A program made the translations under genes and the position numbers. Source: Steroidobacter sp. (GTDB taxonomy: Bacteria; Pseudomonadota; Gammaproteobacteria; Steroidobacterales; Steroidobacteraceae). From it: a stretch of DNA of 38,182 nt. This document shows positions 1 to 8,331 of this stretch, piece after piece (the first letter of the stretch is position 1; every line of letters starts with the position of its first letter). The notes beneath the pieces were generated by a model. That model made no database searches. It was not told the origin of the DNA and was given only the letters and a program-made list of their open reading frames with translations. The stretch spans positions 1 to 38,182 of the forward strand of contig JAICPY010000032.1 of the NCBI GenBank assembly GCA_025929585.1, in the 5' to 3' direction.

Positions 1-7
1 CGTCTTA

Positions 8-30
8 CTATCCCCTACCCCCCTAAACAC
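8..30. repeat. C-rich degenerate heptamer arm (right half of a dyad cut by the window edge)
   Basis: Two to three units of the CTATCCC/CTACCCC type are followed by CTAAACACT. This is the form and orientation of the right-hand arm seen in the complete dyads at 11130-11140 and 12941-12979. The string CCCCCTAAACACT recurs at the folC-accD dyad. The matching G-rich arm would lie left of position 1, so this is inferred to be half an element. Confidence 0.5.
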
Positions 31-48
31 TGAACACTTCCCCGAAAT

Positions 49-125
49 TGGTCGGGGCAGAGGGAGTCGAACCCCCGACCCTCTGCTCCCAAAGCAGATG
101 CGCTACCAGACTGCGCCATGCCCCG
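49..125 (-). tRNA. tRNA-Pro (anticodon UGG)
   Basis: Read on the minus strand, a complete 77-nt cloverleaf is visible. The acceptor arm CGGGGCA pairs with TGCCCCG, followed by discriminator A and an encoded CCA tail at 51-49. The anticodon stem TCTGC/GCAGA encloses the loop TTTGGGA, giving anticodon TGG and so proline. The T arm carries GGTTCGACTCC. It delivers proline to CCN codons. The encoded CCA is usual for gammaproteobacteria. A 6-bp inverted repeat (CCCCGA at 40-45, TCGGGG at 52-57) overlaps its 3' end. Confidence 0.97.
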
Positions 126-226
126 CCGTTCCGCCTTCCGCGCCGCTTGGACGAGTTAGGTCCGCCCCGCACGGGACGGCGAATCATACGGGTGAGGTCA
201 GGGACCGTCAATTTGATAAGAGCGAA

Positions 227-255
227 GGGGATAGGGGATGGCGGATAGGGGATAG
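227..255. repeat. Tandem heptamer array, G-rich arm (GGGGATA word)
   Basis: Four 7-bp units (GGGGATA, GGGGATG, GCGGATA, GGGGATA) plus one G lie between tRNA-Pro and the cysS stop codon. No complementary C-rich arm follows before cysS, so this is a single-sided copy. It has the same word as the arrays at 12872-12900 and 28855-28883. The flank TAGTTCGGAACAGG after it resembles TAGTTCGGAGCAGG after the array at 38138-38166. Confidence 0.85.
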
Positions 256-277
256 TTCGGAACAGGTCATTACAGCT

Positions 278-1711
278 TTATGATCGTCGCCAGGAAGTCG
301 TGCCATCGGGTTTGTCCTCCAAAACGACTCCGCGCGCGGTCAATTCGTCACGAATCTCATCGGAGCGTTTGAAGTTCTTGCTGCGACGCGCCTCGCGACG
401 CTCGGCGATCAATCGCTCGATCTCGTTCTCGGAAAGCTGCACGGCGGGTGGCGATTCACGGCTCGCATCCAAATCGGTAGCAGCTACCTTCGCTTTGCGT
501 AGGAATTCCGCGGGGGAAAGGTTCAGTATGCCCAGAACTCTCCCGAGCCTCACGAGCTCTGCTGCCAAAGCACCGGCGCTCGCGTAGTCGCCAGCCGCCT
601 TGGCCCGATTGATCTGCGTAGCAAGATTTTGTAGCGCCGCCAGCGCCTCGGGCGTGTTGAAGTCATCATCCATCGCCGACTCGAACTCAGTCGTCGCGGC
701 TGACGCGGACGAGACCTTCTGCGGCTCGACGTCGCGCAACGCCGTGTAAAGCCGGCTCAACGCCGCATCGGCTTGTTCGAGCTGTTCGAGCGAATAATTG
801 ATGGGGCCGCGATACTGGCTGGAGATCAAGAAGAAGCGCAGCACTTCAGGATCGCGGACGTAGCCCGAGTCGAGCACATCGCGAATGCGAAAGAAGTTGC
901 CGAGCGATTTCGACATCTTCTCGTTGTCGACATTGACGAATCCGTTGTGCATCCAAACTTGCGCGAAGGTGTCATCGGTTGCTGCGCAAGACTGCGCGAT
1001 CTCGTTCTCATGATGCGGAAACTTCAAATCCATCCCGCCGCCATGGATATCGAAGCGCGAGCCCAAGATATCGAAGCTCATCGCGGAGCACTCGATGTGC
1101 CAACCGGGCCGTCCTTCGCCCCACGGAGAGCTCCAACTCGGCTCACCCGGTTTCGCGCGCTTCCATAAAACGAAGTCGAGCGGATCACGCTTCGCCTCAT
1201 CCACGGCAACACGTGCGCCCGCTCGCAAATCAGCAAGCTGTTTGCCGGACAACTTGCCGTAGCCTGCGAATTTCGAGACTGAGTACAGCACGTCACCGTT
1301 GGTGACTACATAGGCATAACCCTTCTCGATGAGCCGCTGCGTCATCGCGACGATGCTGGCGATATGGTGCGTTGCCTTGGGCTCGTAATCGGGGCGCAGA
1401 ATTCCGAGGCGATCGTAATCTTCGTGCATTGACTTCGTGAAACGATCCGTCAGCGCTTGCACGCTCTCGTTGTTCTCGGCCGCACGGGCGATGATCTTGT
1501 CATCGATGTCGGTGATGTTGCGCACGAACGTGACTTTGTAGCCACGATAGGCGAGATATCGGCGCACGATATCGAACGCCAACTTCGATCGCGCATGACC
1601 GATGTGGCAAAAGTCATAAACGGTATCGCCGCAGACATACATGCGAACGATTCCAGGTTGCAGCGGCTCGAATTCTTCTTTGCGGCCGCTCAGCGAATTG
1701 AAAATTTGCAT
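278..1711 (-). CDS. cysS: Cysteinyl-tRNA synthetase
   Basis: Class Ia aminoacyl-tRNA synthetase that charges tRNA-Cys in the cytoplasm. The 477-residue protein has the HIGH signature at 36-39 and KMSKS at 265-269. The zinc ligands that recognise cysteine are conserved (C27, C208, H233, E237, the last two within PHHENEIAQ). The length is slightly above the 461 residues of E. coli CysS. The ATG is 12 bp downstream of the gltX stop codon, so the two synthetase genes probably share a transcript, with gltX upstream. Downstream lie a single heptamer array and the tRNA-Pro gene. No key residue is missing. Confidence 0.98.
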   Translation of the reverse strand: MQIFNSLSGRKEEFEPLQPGIVRMYVCGDTVYDFCHIGHARSKLAFDIVRRYLAYRGYKVTFVRNITDIDDKIIARAAENNESVQALTDRFTKSMHEDYDRLGILRPDYEPKATHHIASIVAMTQRLIEKGYAYVVTNGDVLYSVSKFAGYGKLSGKQLADLRAGARVAVDEAKRDPLDFVLWKRAKPGEPSWSSPWGEGRPGWHIECSAMSFDILGSRFDIHGGGMDLKFPHHENEIAQSCAATDDTFAQVWMHNGFVNVDNEKMSKSLGNFFRIRDVLDSGYVRDPEVLRFFLISSQYRGPINYSLEQLEQADAALSRLYTALRDVEPQKVSSASAATTEFESAMDDDFNTPEALAALQNLATQINRAKAAGDYASAGALAAELVRLGRVLGILNLSPAEFLRKAKVAATDLDASRESPPAVQLSENEIERLIAERREARRSKNFKRSDEIRDELTARGVVLEDKPDGTTSWRRS

Positions 1712-1723
1712 AGGGGTTGCGTG

Positions 1724-3145
1724 TCAAACGCTCGCGAGCTGTTGTGCACTGGACAACCGGCGCTCGATCTCCGCGTCCGGAATGAGCGTAAGCAATGGAG
1801 CCAGCTCTGGTCCGTGCGTCACACCTGTCAGCGCGGCTCTGAGAGGCATAAACAGGCCGGGGCCTTTCTTGCCGGTGGTCTGCCCAATCTCTCGAACCGC
1901 TTGTTTGAAGTCTGCAGCGCCACGCGCGAGAACACTTGCAGCGGATGCGAAGAATTCCGGACCCGCCGCTTTCACGGCTGCTTGCGCATCCGGATCTAAC
2001 TCGAGGTGCGAACCGAATACCACCTTCACCCATTGCGCGGCATCTTGCGGAAACGCAACGTTGTGACGAATCGCCGCGAGAAACGGCATGAGTTTGGATT
2101 CATCCAAGCCAGTGGGCAATTGCGCGGCGGTCCACGTGGAGAACTCCTCCACGCTCAAATGTGCGGCCGCTTCCTTTTGCCAGTGCAACAGTTGAGCATC
2201 GTCGAACTTCGCTGCAGCTCGACCGAGTCGCTGCAGATCGAAGTCTTTCAACATCGCGCTGTGATCTAGCCAACCGTCCGTGACGCAACTGTGCCCCAAC
2301 CTGACGAGGTGATTGCGAACCGCGCTTGGCAGATATCCACGCTCTCTCAAATCTCGCAGACCTAGCGCGCCATGTCTTTTCGATAGCGGCGCGCCGTCCA
2401 TGCCCATAAGTAAGGCGACGTGCGCGTAGCGCGGCACGGGCAAGCTCAATGCGTTCAGGATCAAAATCTGCCGCGGCGTATTCGTCATGTGGTCATCGCC
2501 GCGAAGCACTAGCGTCACGCCCATCAGGGAATCGTCGAGCGCGTTCGAAAAGAAGAACGCGGTGCTCCCATCGGTACGCCTGATGATGAAATCGCCGATG
2601 TCATCGGTATTGAAACGTTGCGCACCATGGACGACGTCCTCGAACTCGACGATCTCTCCCGATGGAACCCGAAATCGCAAGGCCGCAGCCTGGCCTTGCG
2701 AAATTCGCTCGCTAATCTGTTCCGGCGTGAGATCGCGGCAAGTGCCCGGATAGCGCGGAGGTTTCCCAGCGGCCAATTGCCGTTTGCGCGCGATGTTGAG
2801 CTCGGCAGGAGTGCAAAAGCATGGGTAGGTCAATTTCGCAGCATCGAGCTTTTCGAGCCAGTGCTGATAAATATCGCCGCGAAGTTGCTGGCGATAAGGA
2901 GCATGCGCGCCGCCAACATCTGGACCTTCATCCCAATCCAAGCCCAACCAGTGTAGATCCTCGTACAGCGCCTGCATGAACGCATCGGTAGAGCGCGCTT
3001 CGTCCGTATCTTCGATGCGTAGAATGAATCGCCCGCCCGTCTTGCGGGCAGCCAGATAGCTCAACAAGGCGGTACGAGCGTTGCCCAGATGCAGAAAACC
3101 AGTCGGGCTGGGAGCGAAGCGAGTCACCAAGGAGGATGCAGACAT
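1724..3145 (-). CDS. gltX: Glutamyl-tRNA synthetase
   Basis: Class I synthetase charging tRNA-Glu. The 473 residues match the usual length of about 470. The HIGH-type motif is HLGN at 19-22 and the KMSKS-type motif is PLSKRHG at 253-259. The zinc-binding insert has C109, C111 and C136 at the spacing of E. coli C98, C100 and C125, but the position of the fourth ligand (E. coli H127) is Asp138. The gene is first in a likely two-gene operon with cysS. Its start faces the divergent cyclophilin gene across a 220-bp gap. The variant zinc ligand is noted as a finding; the assignment itself is secure. Confidence 0.97.
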   Translation of the reverse strand: MSASSLVTRFAPSPTGFLHLGNARTALLSYLAARKTGGRFILRIEDTDEARSTDAFMQALYEDLHWLGLDWDEGPDVGGAHAPYRQQLRGDIYQHWLEKLDAAKLTYPCFCTPAELNIARKRQLAAGKPPRYPGTCRDLTPEQISERISQGQAAALRFRVPSGEIVEFEDVVHGAQRFNTDDIGDFIIRRTDGSTAFFFSNALDDSLMGVTLVLRGDDHMTNTPRQILILNALSLPVPRYAHVALLMGMDGAPLSKRHGALGLRDLRERGYLPSAVRNHLVRLGHSCVTDGWLDHSAMLKDFDLQRLGRAAAKFDDAQLLHWQKEAAAHLSVEEFSTWTAAQLPTGLDESKLMPFLAAIRHNVAFPQDAAQWVKVVFGSHLELDPDAQAAVKAAGPEFFASAASVLARGAADFKQAVREIGQTTGKKGPGLFMPLRAALTGVTHGPELAPLLTLIPDAEIERRLSSAQQLASV

Positions 3146-3365
3146 GTCGAAGTAGTGCTCTTTGAACTATAAGCGCGATGAGCTCACAAGCGTGCGATTC
3201 GGCGAGATTTCTCAGTTGACCGTCCGAGGCAGCCATTCGCCCGAGTCTTTCGGCTGTGCGCTGATCACAATCCGGCATTCTATACGGGGCTCTTCATTGC
3301 GTCGCGTTCGGTACGCGGGCCAGGCTTTGCTAAGATCGACCATCCACCAAACGCCACGCACAATC

Positions 3366-3926
3366 ATGAGACTACGAACTTTAACTTGTCTTGCCCTGCT
3401 CGCCTTCTGGACATCGGGCCTGAATGCGCAGGAACCCGCACTCGTTCGAGTACACACGAACATGGGCAGTTTTCTGATCGAACTAGATACTGCTCGAGCG
3501 CCGCTGACGACTAAAAACTTCCTGGAGTACGTCCGTTCGGGCCACTACACAGGGACGATCTTCCATCGCGTGATCTCGAACTTCGTCGCACAAGGCGGCG
3601 GCTACGACGAGAAGCTCGTAGAGAAGCCCGTTGGCGTAGCAGTTCCCAATGAGTCCGGTAATGGCCTTTCGAATAGTCGCGGTACGGTGGGGCTTGCACG
3701 CACCGGCGATCCTCACAGTGGCACAGCGCAGTTCTACGTGAATCTCACCGATAACGCCTCATTAGACCCTCAACCCAGTCGATGGGGTTATGCGGTCTTC
3801 GGCCGCATCATCGAAGGCATGGGCACGATCGACAGCATCGGTGCGGTCGCCACCGGCGAGCAAGGCGAATTCGCGAGCGATGTGCCGTTGAAGGCGATCG
3901 TGATCGAGAAGATGGAAGAGCTGTAA
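3366..3926 (+). CDS. Periplasmic peptidyl-prolyl cis-trans isomerase (cyclophilin, PpiA-like)
   Basis: Cyclophilin-type prolyl isomerase that assists protein folding. Starting at the ATG at 3366, the 186-residue protein opens with a typical Sec signal peptide (Arg-rich start, hydrophobic core TCLALLAFWTSG, cleavage near LNA|QEP), placing the enzyme in the periplasm. Cyclophilin motifs follow: FHRVISNFVAQGGGY around residues 58-72 and the GTAQFYVNL active-site strand. An in-frame extension to 3162 exists but would bury the signal peptide, so I reject it. No strong Shine-Dalgarno is visible. It is co-directional with lpxH, separated by about 100 bp of heptameric repeats. The gap 3146-3365 upstream holds no other recognisable feature. 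Confidence 0.93.
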   Translation: MRLRTLTCLALLAFWTSGLNAQEPALVRVHTNMGSFLIELDTARAPLTTKNFLEYVRSGHYTGTIFHRVISNFVAQGGGYDEKLVEKPVGVAVPNESGNGLSNSRGTVGLARTGDPHSGTAQFYVNLTDNASLDPQPSRWGYAVFGRIIEGMGTIDSIGAVATGEQGEFASDVPLKAIVIEKMEEL

Positions 3927-3928
3927 AC

Positions 3929-4023
3929 GGTGAAGGGCGGACGGCGGACGGCGGATGGTGAGGAAGCTTCGCGCGACTGTGTGACCGTGGCCTACAGCCT
4001 ACGATTACCGGTCTACAACCTCT
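3929..4023. repeat. Heptamer array pair between the cyclophilin gene and lpxH
   Basis: The left arm at 3929-3963 is five 7-bp units (GGTGAAG, GGCGGAC twice, GGCGGAT, GGTGAGG), starting just after the cyclophilin stop codon. The right arm at 3989-4023 has pyrimidine-rich heptads of CCTACAG/CCTACGA type, ending just before the lpxH ATG. The order (G-rich first, pyrimidine-rich second) is that of the other dyads, but here the two arms pair poorly with each other. Confidence 0.65.
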
Positions 4024-4027
4024 AACT

Positions 4028-4762
4028 ATGTCTCAGCTCTTCATCTCCGATCTGCATCTCGATGGCGCGCATCCTGAGATCACAGATCAATTTCTGCAGT
4101 TCCTCAACGGTGAAGGGAAGCACGCGCAAGCTCTGTACATCTTGGGCGATCTTTTCGAAGCGTGGATTGGGGACGATGATCCCGATGCGGATAAGCAACG
4201 CGCGGTGCGCGCGCTTCGCGCGATCACGGATTCGGGCGTCAAAACCTATCTGATACACGGCAACAGAGACTTTCTGCTCGGTCGGCGCTTCTGCGCGGAA
4301 ACCGGAGTGCAGTTGCTAAAGGATGGCACGATCATCGATGTCTATGGCCGGCGCGTTCTATTGATGCACGGAGACTCCTTGTGCACCGACGATCCCGCTT
4401 ATCAGCGCTTGCGCCGCATCGTTCGCAACCCGTTGGTTCAATTCGTGATGCGCAGCCTCAGCCTGAAACAGCGCCAGAAGCTCGCCGCTAAAATGCGCGC
4501 AGGCAGCAAAGCACACATCCAATCGATGGATCGCCTGGCGCCGCAGATCATGGACGTCAACGCCGATGAGGTGCTCGCCACGTTTGCTCGCTACGGGGTC
4601 GACTGCCTCGTGCATGGCCACACTCATCGTCCCCACATTCACTCGATCTCAACCGACGGCAAGCAGCTGACGAGAATCGTATTAGGCGATTGGTATGAGC
4701 AAGGCAGCGTGCTGCGCTGGGATGAGAAGGGGTATGAGTTGGCGGGGTTGCAGAGGAAGTGA
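4028..4762 (+). CDS. lpxH: UDP-2,3-diacylglucosamine diphosphatase
   Basis: Peripheral inner-membrane metallophosphoesterase of lipid A synthesis. It hydrolyses UDP-2,3-diacylglucosamine to lipid X and UMP, upstream of LpxB. The 244 residues compare with 240 in E. coli. The dimetal ligands are all visible: D8 and H10 (SDLHLDG), D41 (GDLFEAWIGDD), N79 (HGNRD), H114 (MHGDS), and H196/H198 in HGHTHRPH. The protein is good evidence for a Gram-negative outer membrane. Its TGA stop at 4760-4762 is the first trinucleotide of the inverted-repeat arm shared with miaE, which it faces convergently. Confidence 0.97.
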   Translation: MSQLFISDLHLDGAHPEITDQFLQFLNGEGKHAQALYILGDLFEAWIGDDDPDADKQRAVRALRAITDSGVKTYLIHGNRDFLLGRRFCAETGVQLLKDGTIIDVYGRRVLLMHGDSLCTDDPAYQRLRRIVRNPLVQFVMRSLSLKQRQKLAAKMRAGSKAHIQSMDRLAPQIMDVNADEVLATFARYGVDCLVHGHTHRPHIHSISTDGKQLTRIVLGDWYEQGSVLRWDEKGYELAGLQRK

Positions 4763-4874
4763 TGGAGGTGATGAAGTGACGTAAGTGATGAACGTTGAGA
4801 GACTGAAGCTACACGGGTTCTCTCACTTACTTACATTACTTACATCACTTACATCACTTACATCACCTCCATCA
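4759..4874. repeat. Nonamer inverted-repeat dyad between convergent lpxH and miaE
   Basis: The left arm at 4759-4794 has four 9-bp units (GTGATGGAG, GTGATGAAG, TGACGTAAG, TGATGAACG). The right arm at about 4820-4874 repeats TTACATCAC-type nonamers. TGATGGAGGTGATG at 4760-4773 is a perfect 14-bp reverse complement of CATCACCTCCATCA at 4861-4874. The outermost triplets of this perfect stem are the stop codons of lpxH and of miaE themselves. No U-tract follows the stem, so a standard intrinsic terminator is not obvious, although an RNA hairpin would form on either strand. Confidence 0.92.
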
Positions 4875-5495
4875 GCCGCTTCGCGGCGTTCCCGAATGAA
4901 ATCTGAACTGCTCATCGGGTGCCGTCGCAAGCTCTGCCTCGATTTCAGCAAGCATGGCGAGTCGCTCGCGAACATCCGTTTCCGGTGCGCGTCGCTCAGC
5001 AAGGCGCAAGTAGAGTGATTGGTGCCTCGCTTCCGATTCGGCGAGCGCGCGGTAGAACGTCGCCAGTGGTTCGTTCAGCCTCGGAACGAGGCCGACGAAT
5101 CGCTCGCACGAGCGCGCCTCGATGAGCGCACCGCACAGCAATAAATCGAGTAGCCTAGCGGGCTCATCCCGCCGGAGCGTTCGGCGTAGTCCTTCGGCAT
5201 AACGCGACGGCGACATGCGCTGAAACGGCACATCCAAGTCAACCATGAACTTCTGAACTTGCTCGAAATGACGCAACTCTTCGCGCGCGAGCCGCGATAA
5301 GCGGCTCGTCAAATCTAAGTCCTCTGAATAGGTGAAGATCAAACTGAGCGCAGTCGAGGCTGCCTTTTTCTCGCAGTTCGCGTGATCGACGAGCAATTCT
5401 CGCCAGCGCTCAGCCGCCGCGTCGAACCAGCGAGGATCAGTCGGCGCTAACAGCACCGTCTCCTTCGTCGGCGAACAAACACGCTCGGCACTCAC
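4872..5495 (-). CDS. miaE: tRNA-(ms2io6A)-hydroxylase
   Basis: Non-haem diiron monooxygenase that hydroxylates the isopentenyl group of ms2i6A at position 37 of tRNAs reading UNN codons, to give ms2io6A. The 207-residue all-helical protein shows the ferritin-like ligand set: E42, E73 with H76 (EELRH), E126, and E155 with H158 (SEARHQSLY). The start is a GTG at 5495 that overlaps the kinase stop codon as GTGA, so translation is probably coupled to the upstream kinase gene. It needs MiaA and MiaB, which are not in this window. The stop codon lies inside the repeat dyad shared with lpxH. Confidence 0.93.
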   Translation of the reverse strand: MSAERVCSPTKETVLLAPTDPRWFDAAAERWRELLVDHANCEKKAASTALSLIFTYSEDLDLTSRLSRLAREELRHFEQVQKFMVDLDVPFQRMSPSRYAEGLRRTLRRDEPARLLDLLLCGALIEARSCERFVGLVPRLNEPLATFYRALAESEARHQSLYLRLAERRAPETDVRERLAMLAEIEAELATAPDEQFRFHSGTPRSG

Positions 5496-6820
5496 GCGTG
5501 CGCCTCATTCAAAGCATGCAGATCTACGAGCAACTCATTCGCAGATGCAAAACGCTCCACCGCGCTCTGGGCCAGAAGCCGGTTCAGAACGGGTTGATAT
5601 CGCGAAAGCTCGGCCTCCAGCCTCGGACGCGGTGCATTCGCGTGCTGGTAAATCACCGCCATGGGGTTCGCCGCAAGAAAGGGCTTCTTGCCCGTGAGCA
5701 TCTCGTAGAAGATCACGCCCAAACTATACAAATCGCTGCGCTCATCGAGCTTCTGACCATGTCCTTGCTCCGGACTCATGTAATAGGGCGTGCCGAAAAT
5801 TTGGCCGGCGGCAGTGATATCCACCTCGACTGCGCAATGCTTCGCAAGACCGAAATCAATCAGTGCAAGTGAGCCATCGGATCGCACCATGACATTGCCC
5901 GGCTTGAGATCTCGATGAAGCACGCCGATCGTATGTACGACCTCCAGAGCGCTGGCCATGTCTATCAATGCCTTCACCGCGTCCGTAGATCTCATTCCTT
6001 TGGCGATGTGTGATCGCAGATCGCCTCGAGGAAAGTACTCCATTGCAATGTAAGCATGGTCATCGGCGATACCCAGATCCAAGATGCGCACCACATTCGG
6101 ATGGCGAATCTTGGAGATCAACTCGTATTCCTGCAGGAATCTGGAGAAATGCAGCGAGTCGTCCTTACCGGTATCGTCTCGCAGCACTTTCAGGACAACC
6201 ATCTCCCCGGCTCGCTCGCTTTCGGCGAGATAGACCAACGAGGTTCCACCCACCGCAAGCTCTTGCACGAAGCGATGCCCGAGAATCGTGATCGGGCCGA
6301 AACGAGCTTGCTCTTCCACGTGAGTACTAGTGCGCAGCAACGCACTCTCATGTCTGCGACGCGAGACTCCCTCTAGTAGAGCGTTTGCGAGTTTGCGGTT
6401 GTCTATGCGCTCTCTGGCGATGCACTCGATGGCGCCCAGCTTGAGGACTTGAGTCGCTCGCGCCGGGTTGTCGCTCGGTGCGATGTACACGACGGGCGGA
6501 AAATGAGCTCGGTTCAGCAAACTCTCCAGCCATTCGGATCCCAAGCCTCGTTCTGCTTTGTCATCTAGTAGGACCGCATCGTAGCCGGAAGCGATAAATG
6601 CACGATGCAAACGCCCTGAATGAAGCGGCGCATGGATACGACACTCGGCGTCCGGGAAAATGATGGAAACGTGTTGTTCGAGCGCGCGGGCCAAACTCGT
6701 CTGATCAGTGATGATCAAGACCCGCGGCGGGTGAGCGCCACTTGTCGTGGACGAAGGCCCAGCGGCCGGAATAGAAGATCCGGACGACATGGCAATCAGC
6801 AAATCATTGCCTACCCGCAC
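5492..6820 (-). CDS. Ser/Thr protein kinase with N-terminal receiver-like domain
   Basis: The 442-residue protein has two parts. Residues about 32-155 resemble a response-regulator receiver: strand VLIITD, a possible phospho-acceptor D86 in VLLDDKAE, then VVYIAPS. The first acidic pair is TD rather than DD, and the usual Lys near residue 136 is Arg, so it may be degenerate. Residues about 176-440 form a Hanks-type kinase: Gly loop VGGTSLVYLAE, Lys211, HRDLKPGN at 302-309, DFG at 322-324, and activation-segment end GTPYYMSPEQ. All catalytic residues are present. I see no membrane segment, so it is probably cytoplasmic. The GTG start abuts the purF stop; an ATG at 6790 (11th codon) is an alternative. 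The miaE start overlaps its stop. Its substrate is unknown; the link to purine synthesis or tRNA modification is only positional. Confidence 0.9.
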   Translation of the reverse strand: MRVGNDLLIAMSSGSSIPAAGPSSTTSGAHPPRVLIITDQTSLARALEQHVSIIFPDAECRIHAPLHSGRLHRAFIASGYDAVLLDDKAERGLGSEWLESLLNRAHFPPVVYIAPSDNPARATQVLKLGAIECIARERIDNRKLANALLEGVSRRRHESALLRTSTHVEEQARFGPITILGHRFVQELAVGGTSLVYLAESERAGEMVVLKVLRDDTGKDDSLHFSRFLQEYELISKIRHPNVVRILDLGIADDHAYIAMEYFPRGDLRSHIAKGMRSTDAVKALIDMASALEVVHTIGVLHRDLKPGNVMVRSDGSLALIDFGLAKHCAVEVDITAAGQIFGTPYYMSPEQGHGQKLDERSDLYSLGVIFYEMLTGKKPFLAANPMAVIYQHANAPRPRLEAELSRYQPVLNRLLAQSAVERFASANELLVDLHALNEAHA

Positions 6821-8329
6821 CTAAACGGCGCGGATTGCTTTGACAGAGCCTCGGCTGCTGCGGCGGCTCGCTTTTGCTTGATCCGAACGCTCTTGCTGCA
6901 ATCGAGCGAGATAATCCGCAGTCACATCGCCGGTGACGTACTCTCCGGAGAAGCAAGAAGTATCGAAAGATTGAATCTGAGAATCGTGATGCTGGCAGGC
7001 TCGTACCAGATCTTCCAGATCCTGATAGATCAGCCGATCGGCGCCAATCAGCTTCGCGACTTCTTCTTCCGTGCGTCCAGCGGCCACCAACTCCGAAGCA
7101 GCGGGCATGTCGATGCCGTATACATTCGGGTACTTGACCGGGGGCGCTGCTGAGGCGAAGTAAACGCGGCGTGCGCCTGCTTCCCTAGCAAGATCGATGA
7201 TCTGCGCGGAAGTGGTTCCACGCACGATCGAATCGTCGATGAGCAATACGTTCTTGCCGCGGAACTCCAAATCGATGACGTTCAACTTCGAGCGAACCGA
7301 TTTAGCTCGTTGCTCCTGGCCCGGCATGATGAACGTGCGGCCGATATATCGGTTCTTCACGAAACCTTCGCGATACTTGATGCCTAACAGCTGCGCGACC
7401 TGCACGGCTGCAGTGCGGCTCGTATCGGGGATCGGAATGACGACATCGATGTCGTGATCGGGCCAAATGTGCCGAATCTTCTCAGCGAGCAGATCTCCCA
7501 TGCGCAGCCGAGCCTTGTGCACCGAGATGTTGTCGATGATCGAGTCAGGTCGCGCGAAGTAGACGTACTCGAAGATGCACGGTGTGTGCTTGCCTGCAGG
7601 AGCGCACTGTTGGGAATAAAAGCGACCATGTTCATCGATGAACACCGCTTCACCGGGACCGACATCGCGCAAGCGCGTAAAGCCGAGCATATCGAGCGCG
7701 ACACTCTCGGAAGCCAGCATGTATTCGGGCCCTTGCGCTGATTCCCGCTTGCCGAGAACCAGAGGACGAATGCCATGTGGATCGCGAAAGCCCAATAGGC
7801 CATGGCCGACAATCATCGAGACAACGGCAAAGCCGCCACGCACTCGTCGATACACGGCGCTGACGGCATTGAAAATATCGGCAGCCGAAGCACGCGGCGT
7901 TCTAGTTCGCGAAAGCTCGCTCGCCAAAACGTTCAGCAGGACTTCGGAATCCGAGCTCGTGTTGAGGTGACGCAGATCTTCCCGCATCAAAACCTCGGCC
8001 AGCTCGGTGGCATTGGTGAGATTGCCGTTGTGACCCAGACAAATACCGTGGGGAGAGTTGACGAAGAACGGCTGGGCCTCTGAAGAGGTATCGCAGCCTG
8101 CGGTTGGATATCGAACGTGGCCGATGCCGATATTTCCCTTCAGGGCCAACATGTGGCGCTGCTGGAAGACATCACGCACCAAACCGGTCTGCTTGCGCAG
8201 AAAGAGCTCGCCCTCGTGGTAGGTCATGATGCCTGCGGCATCCTGGCCACGGTGCTGCAAAACGGTCAGCGCGTCATAGATTTGCTGGTTTGCTGGCGTA
8301 TGACCAACGACTCCGACAATCCCACACAT
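6821..8329 (-). CDS. purF: Amidophosphoribosyltransferase
   Basis: First committed step of de novo purine synthesis: PRPP plus glutamine gives phosphoribosylamine. The N-terminal Ntn glutaminase needs Cys2 exposed after Met removal, and MCGIVGVVG starts at the ATG at 8329, with a GAGG Shine-Dalgarno 6 nt upstream. The longer frame beginning at TTG 8335 is therefore rejected. The protein has 502 residues against 505 in E. coli. The phosphoribosyltransferase PRPP loop [10 protein letters not shown] is at about 365-374. It lies 2 bp after cvpA, the classical cvpA-purF operon, and is followed directly by the kinase gene. Confidence 0.98.
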   Translation of the reverse strand: MCGIVGVVGHTPANQQIYDALTVLQHRGQDAAGIMTYHEGELFLRKQTGLVRDVFQQRHMLALKGNIGIGHVRYPTAGCDTSSEAQPFFVNSPHGICLGHNGNLTNATELAEVLMREDLRHLNTSSDSEVLLNVLASELSRTRTPRASAADIFNAVSAVYRRVRGGFAVVSMIVGHGLLGFRDPHGIRPLVLGKRESAQGPEYMLASESVALDMLGFTRLRDVGPGEAVFIDEHGRFYSQQCAPAGKHTPCIFEYVYFARPDSIIDNISVHKARLRMGDLLAEKIRHIWPDHDIDVVIPIPDTSRTAAVQVAQLLGIKYREGFVKNRYIGRTFIMPGQEQRAKSVRSKLNVIDLEFRGKNVLLIDDSIVRGTTSAQIIDLAREAGARRVYFASAAPPVKYPNVYGIDMPAASELVAAGRTEEEVAKLIGADRLIYQDLEDLVRACQHHDSQIQSFDTSCFSGEYVTGDVTADYLARLQQERSDQAKASRRSSRGSVKAIRAV

Positions 8330-8331
8330 GA

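Noticed and set aside
3162-3365. N-terminal extension of the cyclophilin
   Set aside because: It would place 68 residues ahead of an obvious signal peptide.
4759-4874. Classical rho-independent terminators as full explanation of the dyads
   Set aside because: No U-tracts follow the stems, loops are long (about 25-90 bp), and dyads also lie upstream of genes in co-directional runs; termination may be one effect but does not explain the tandem structure.
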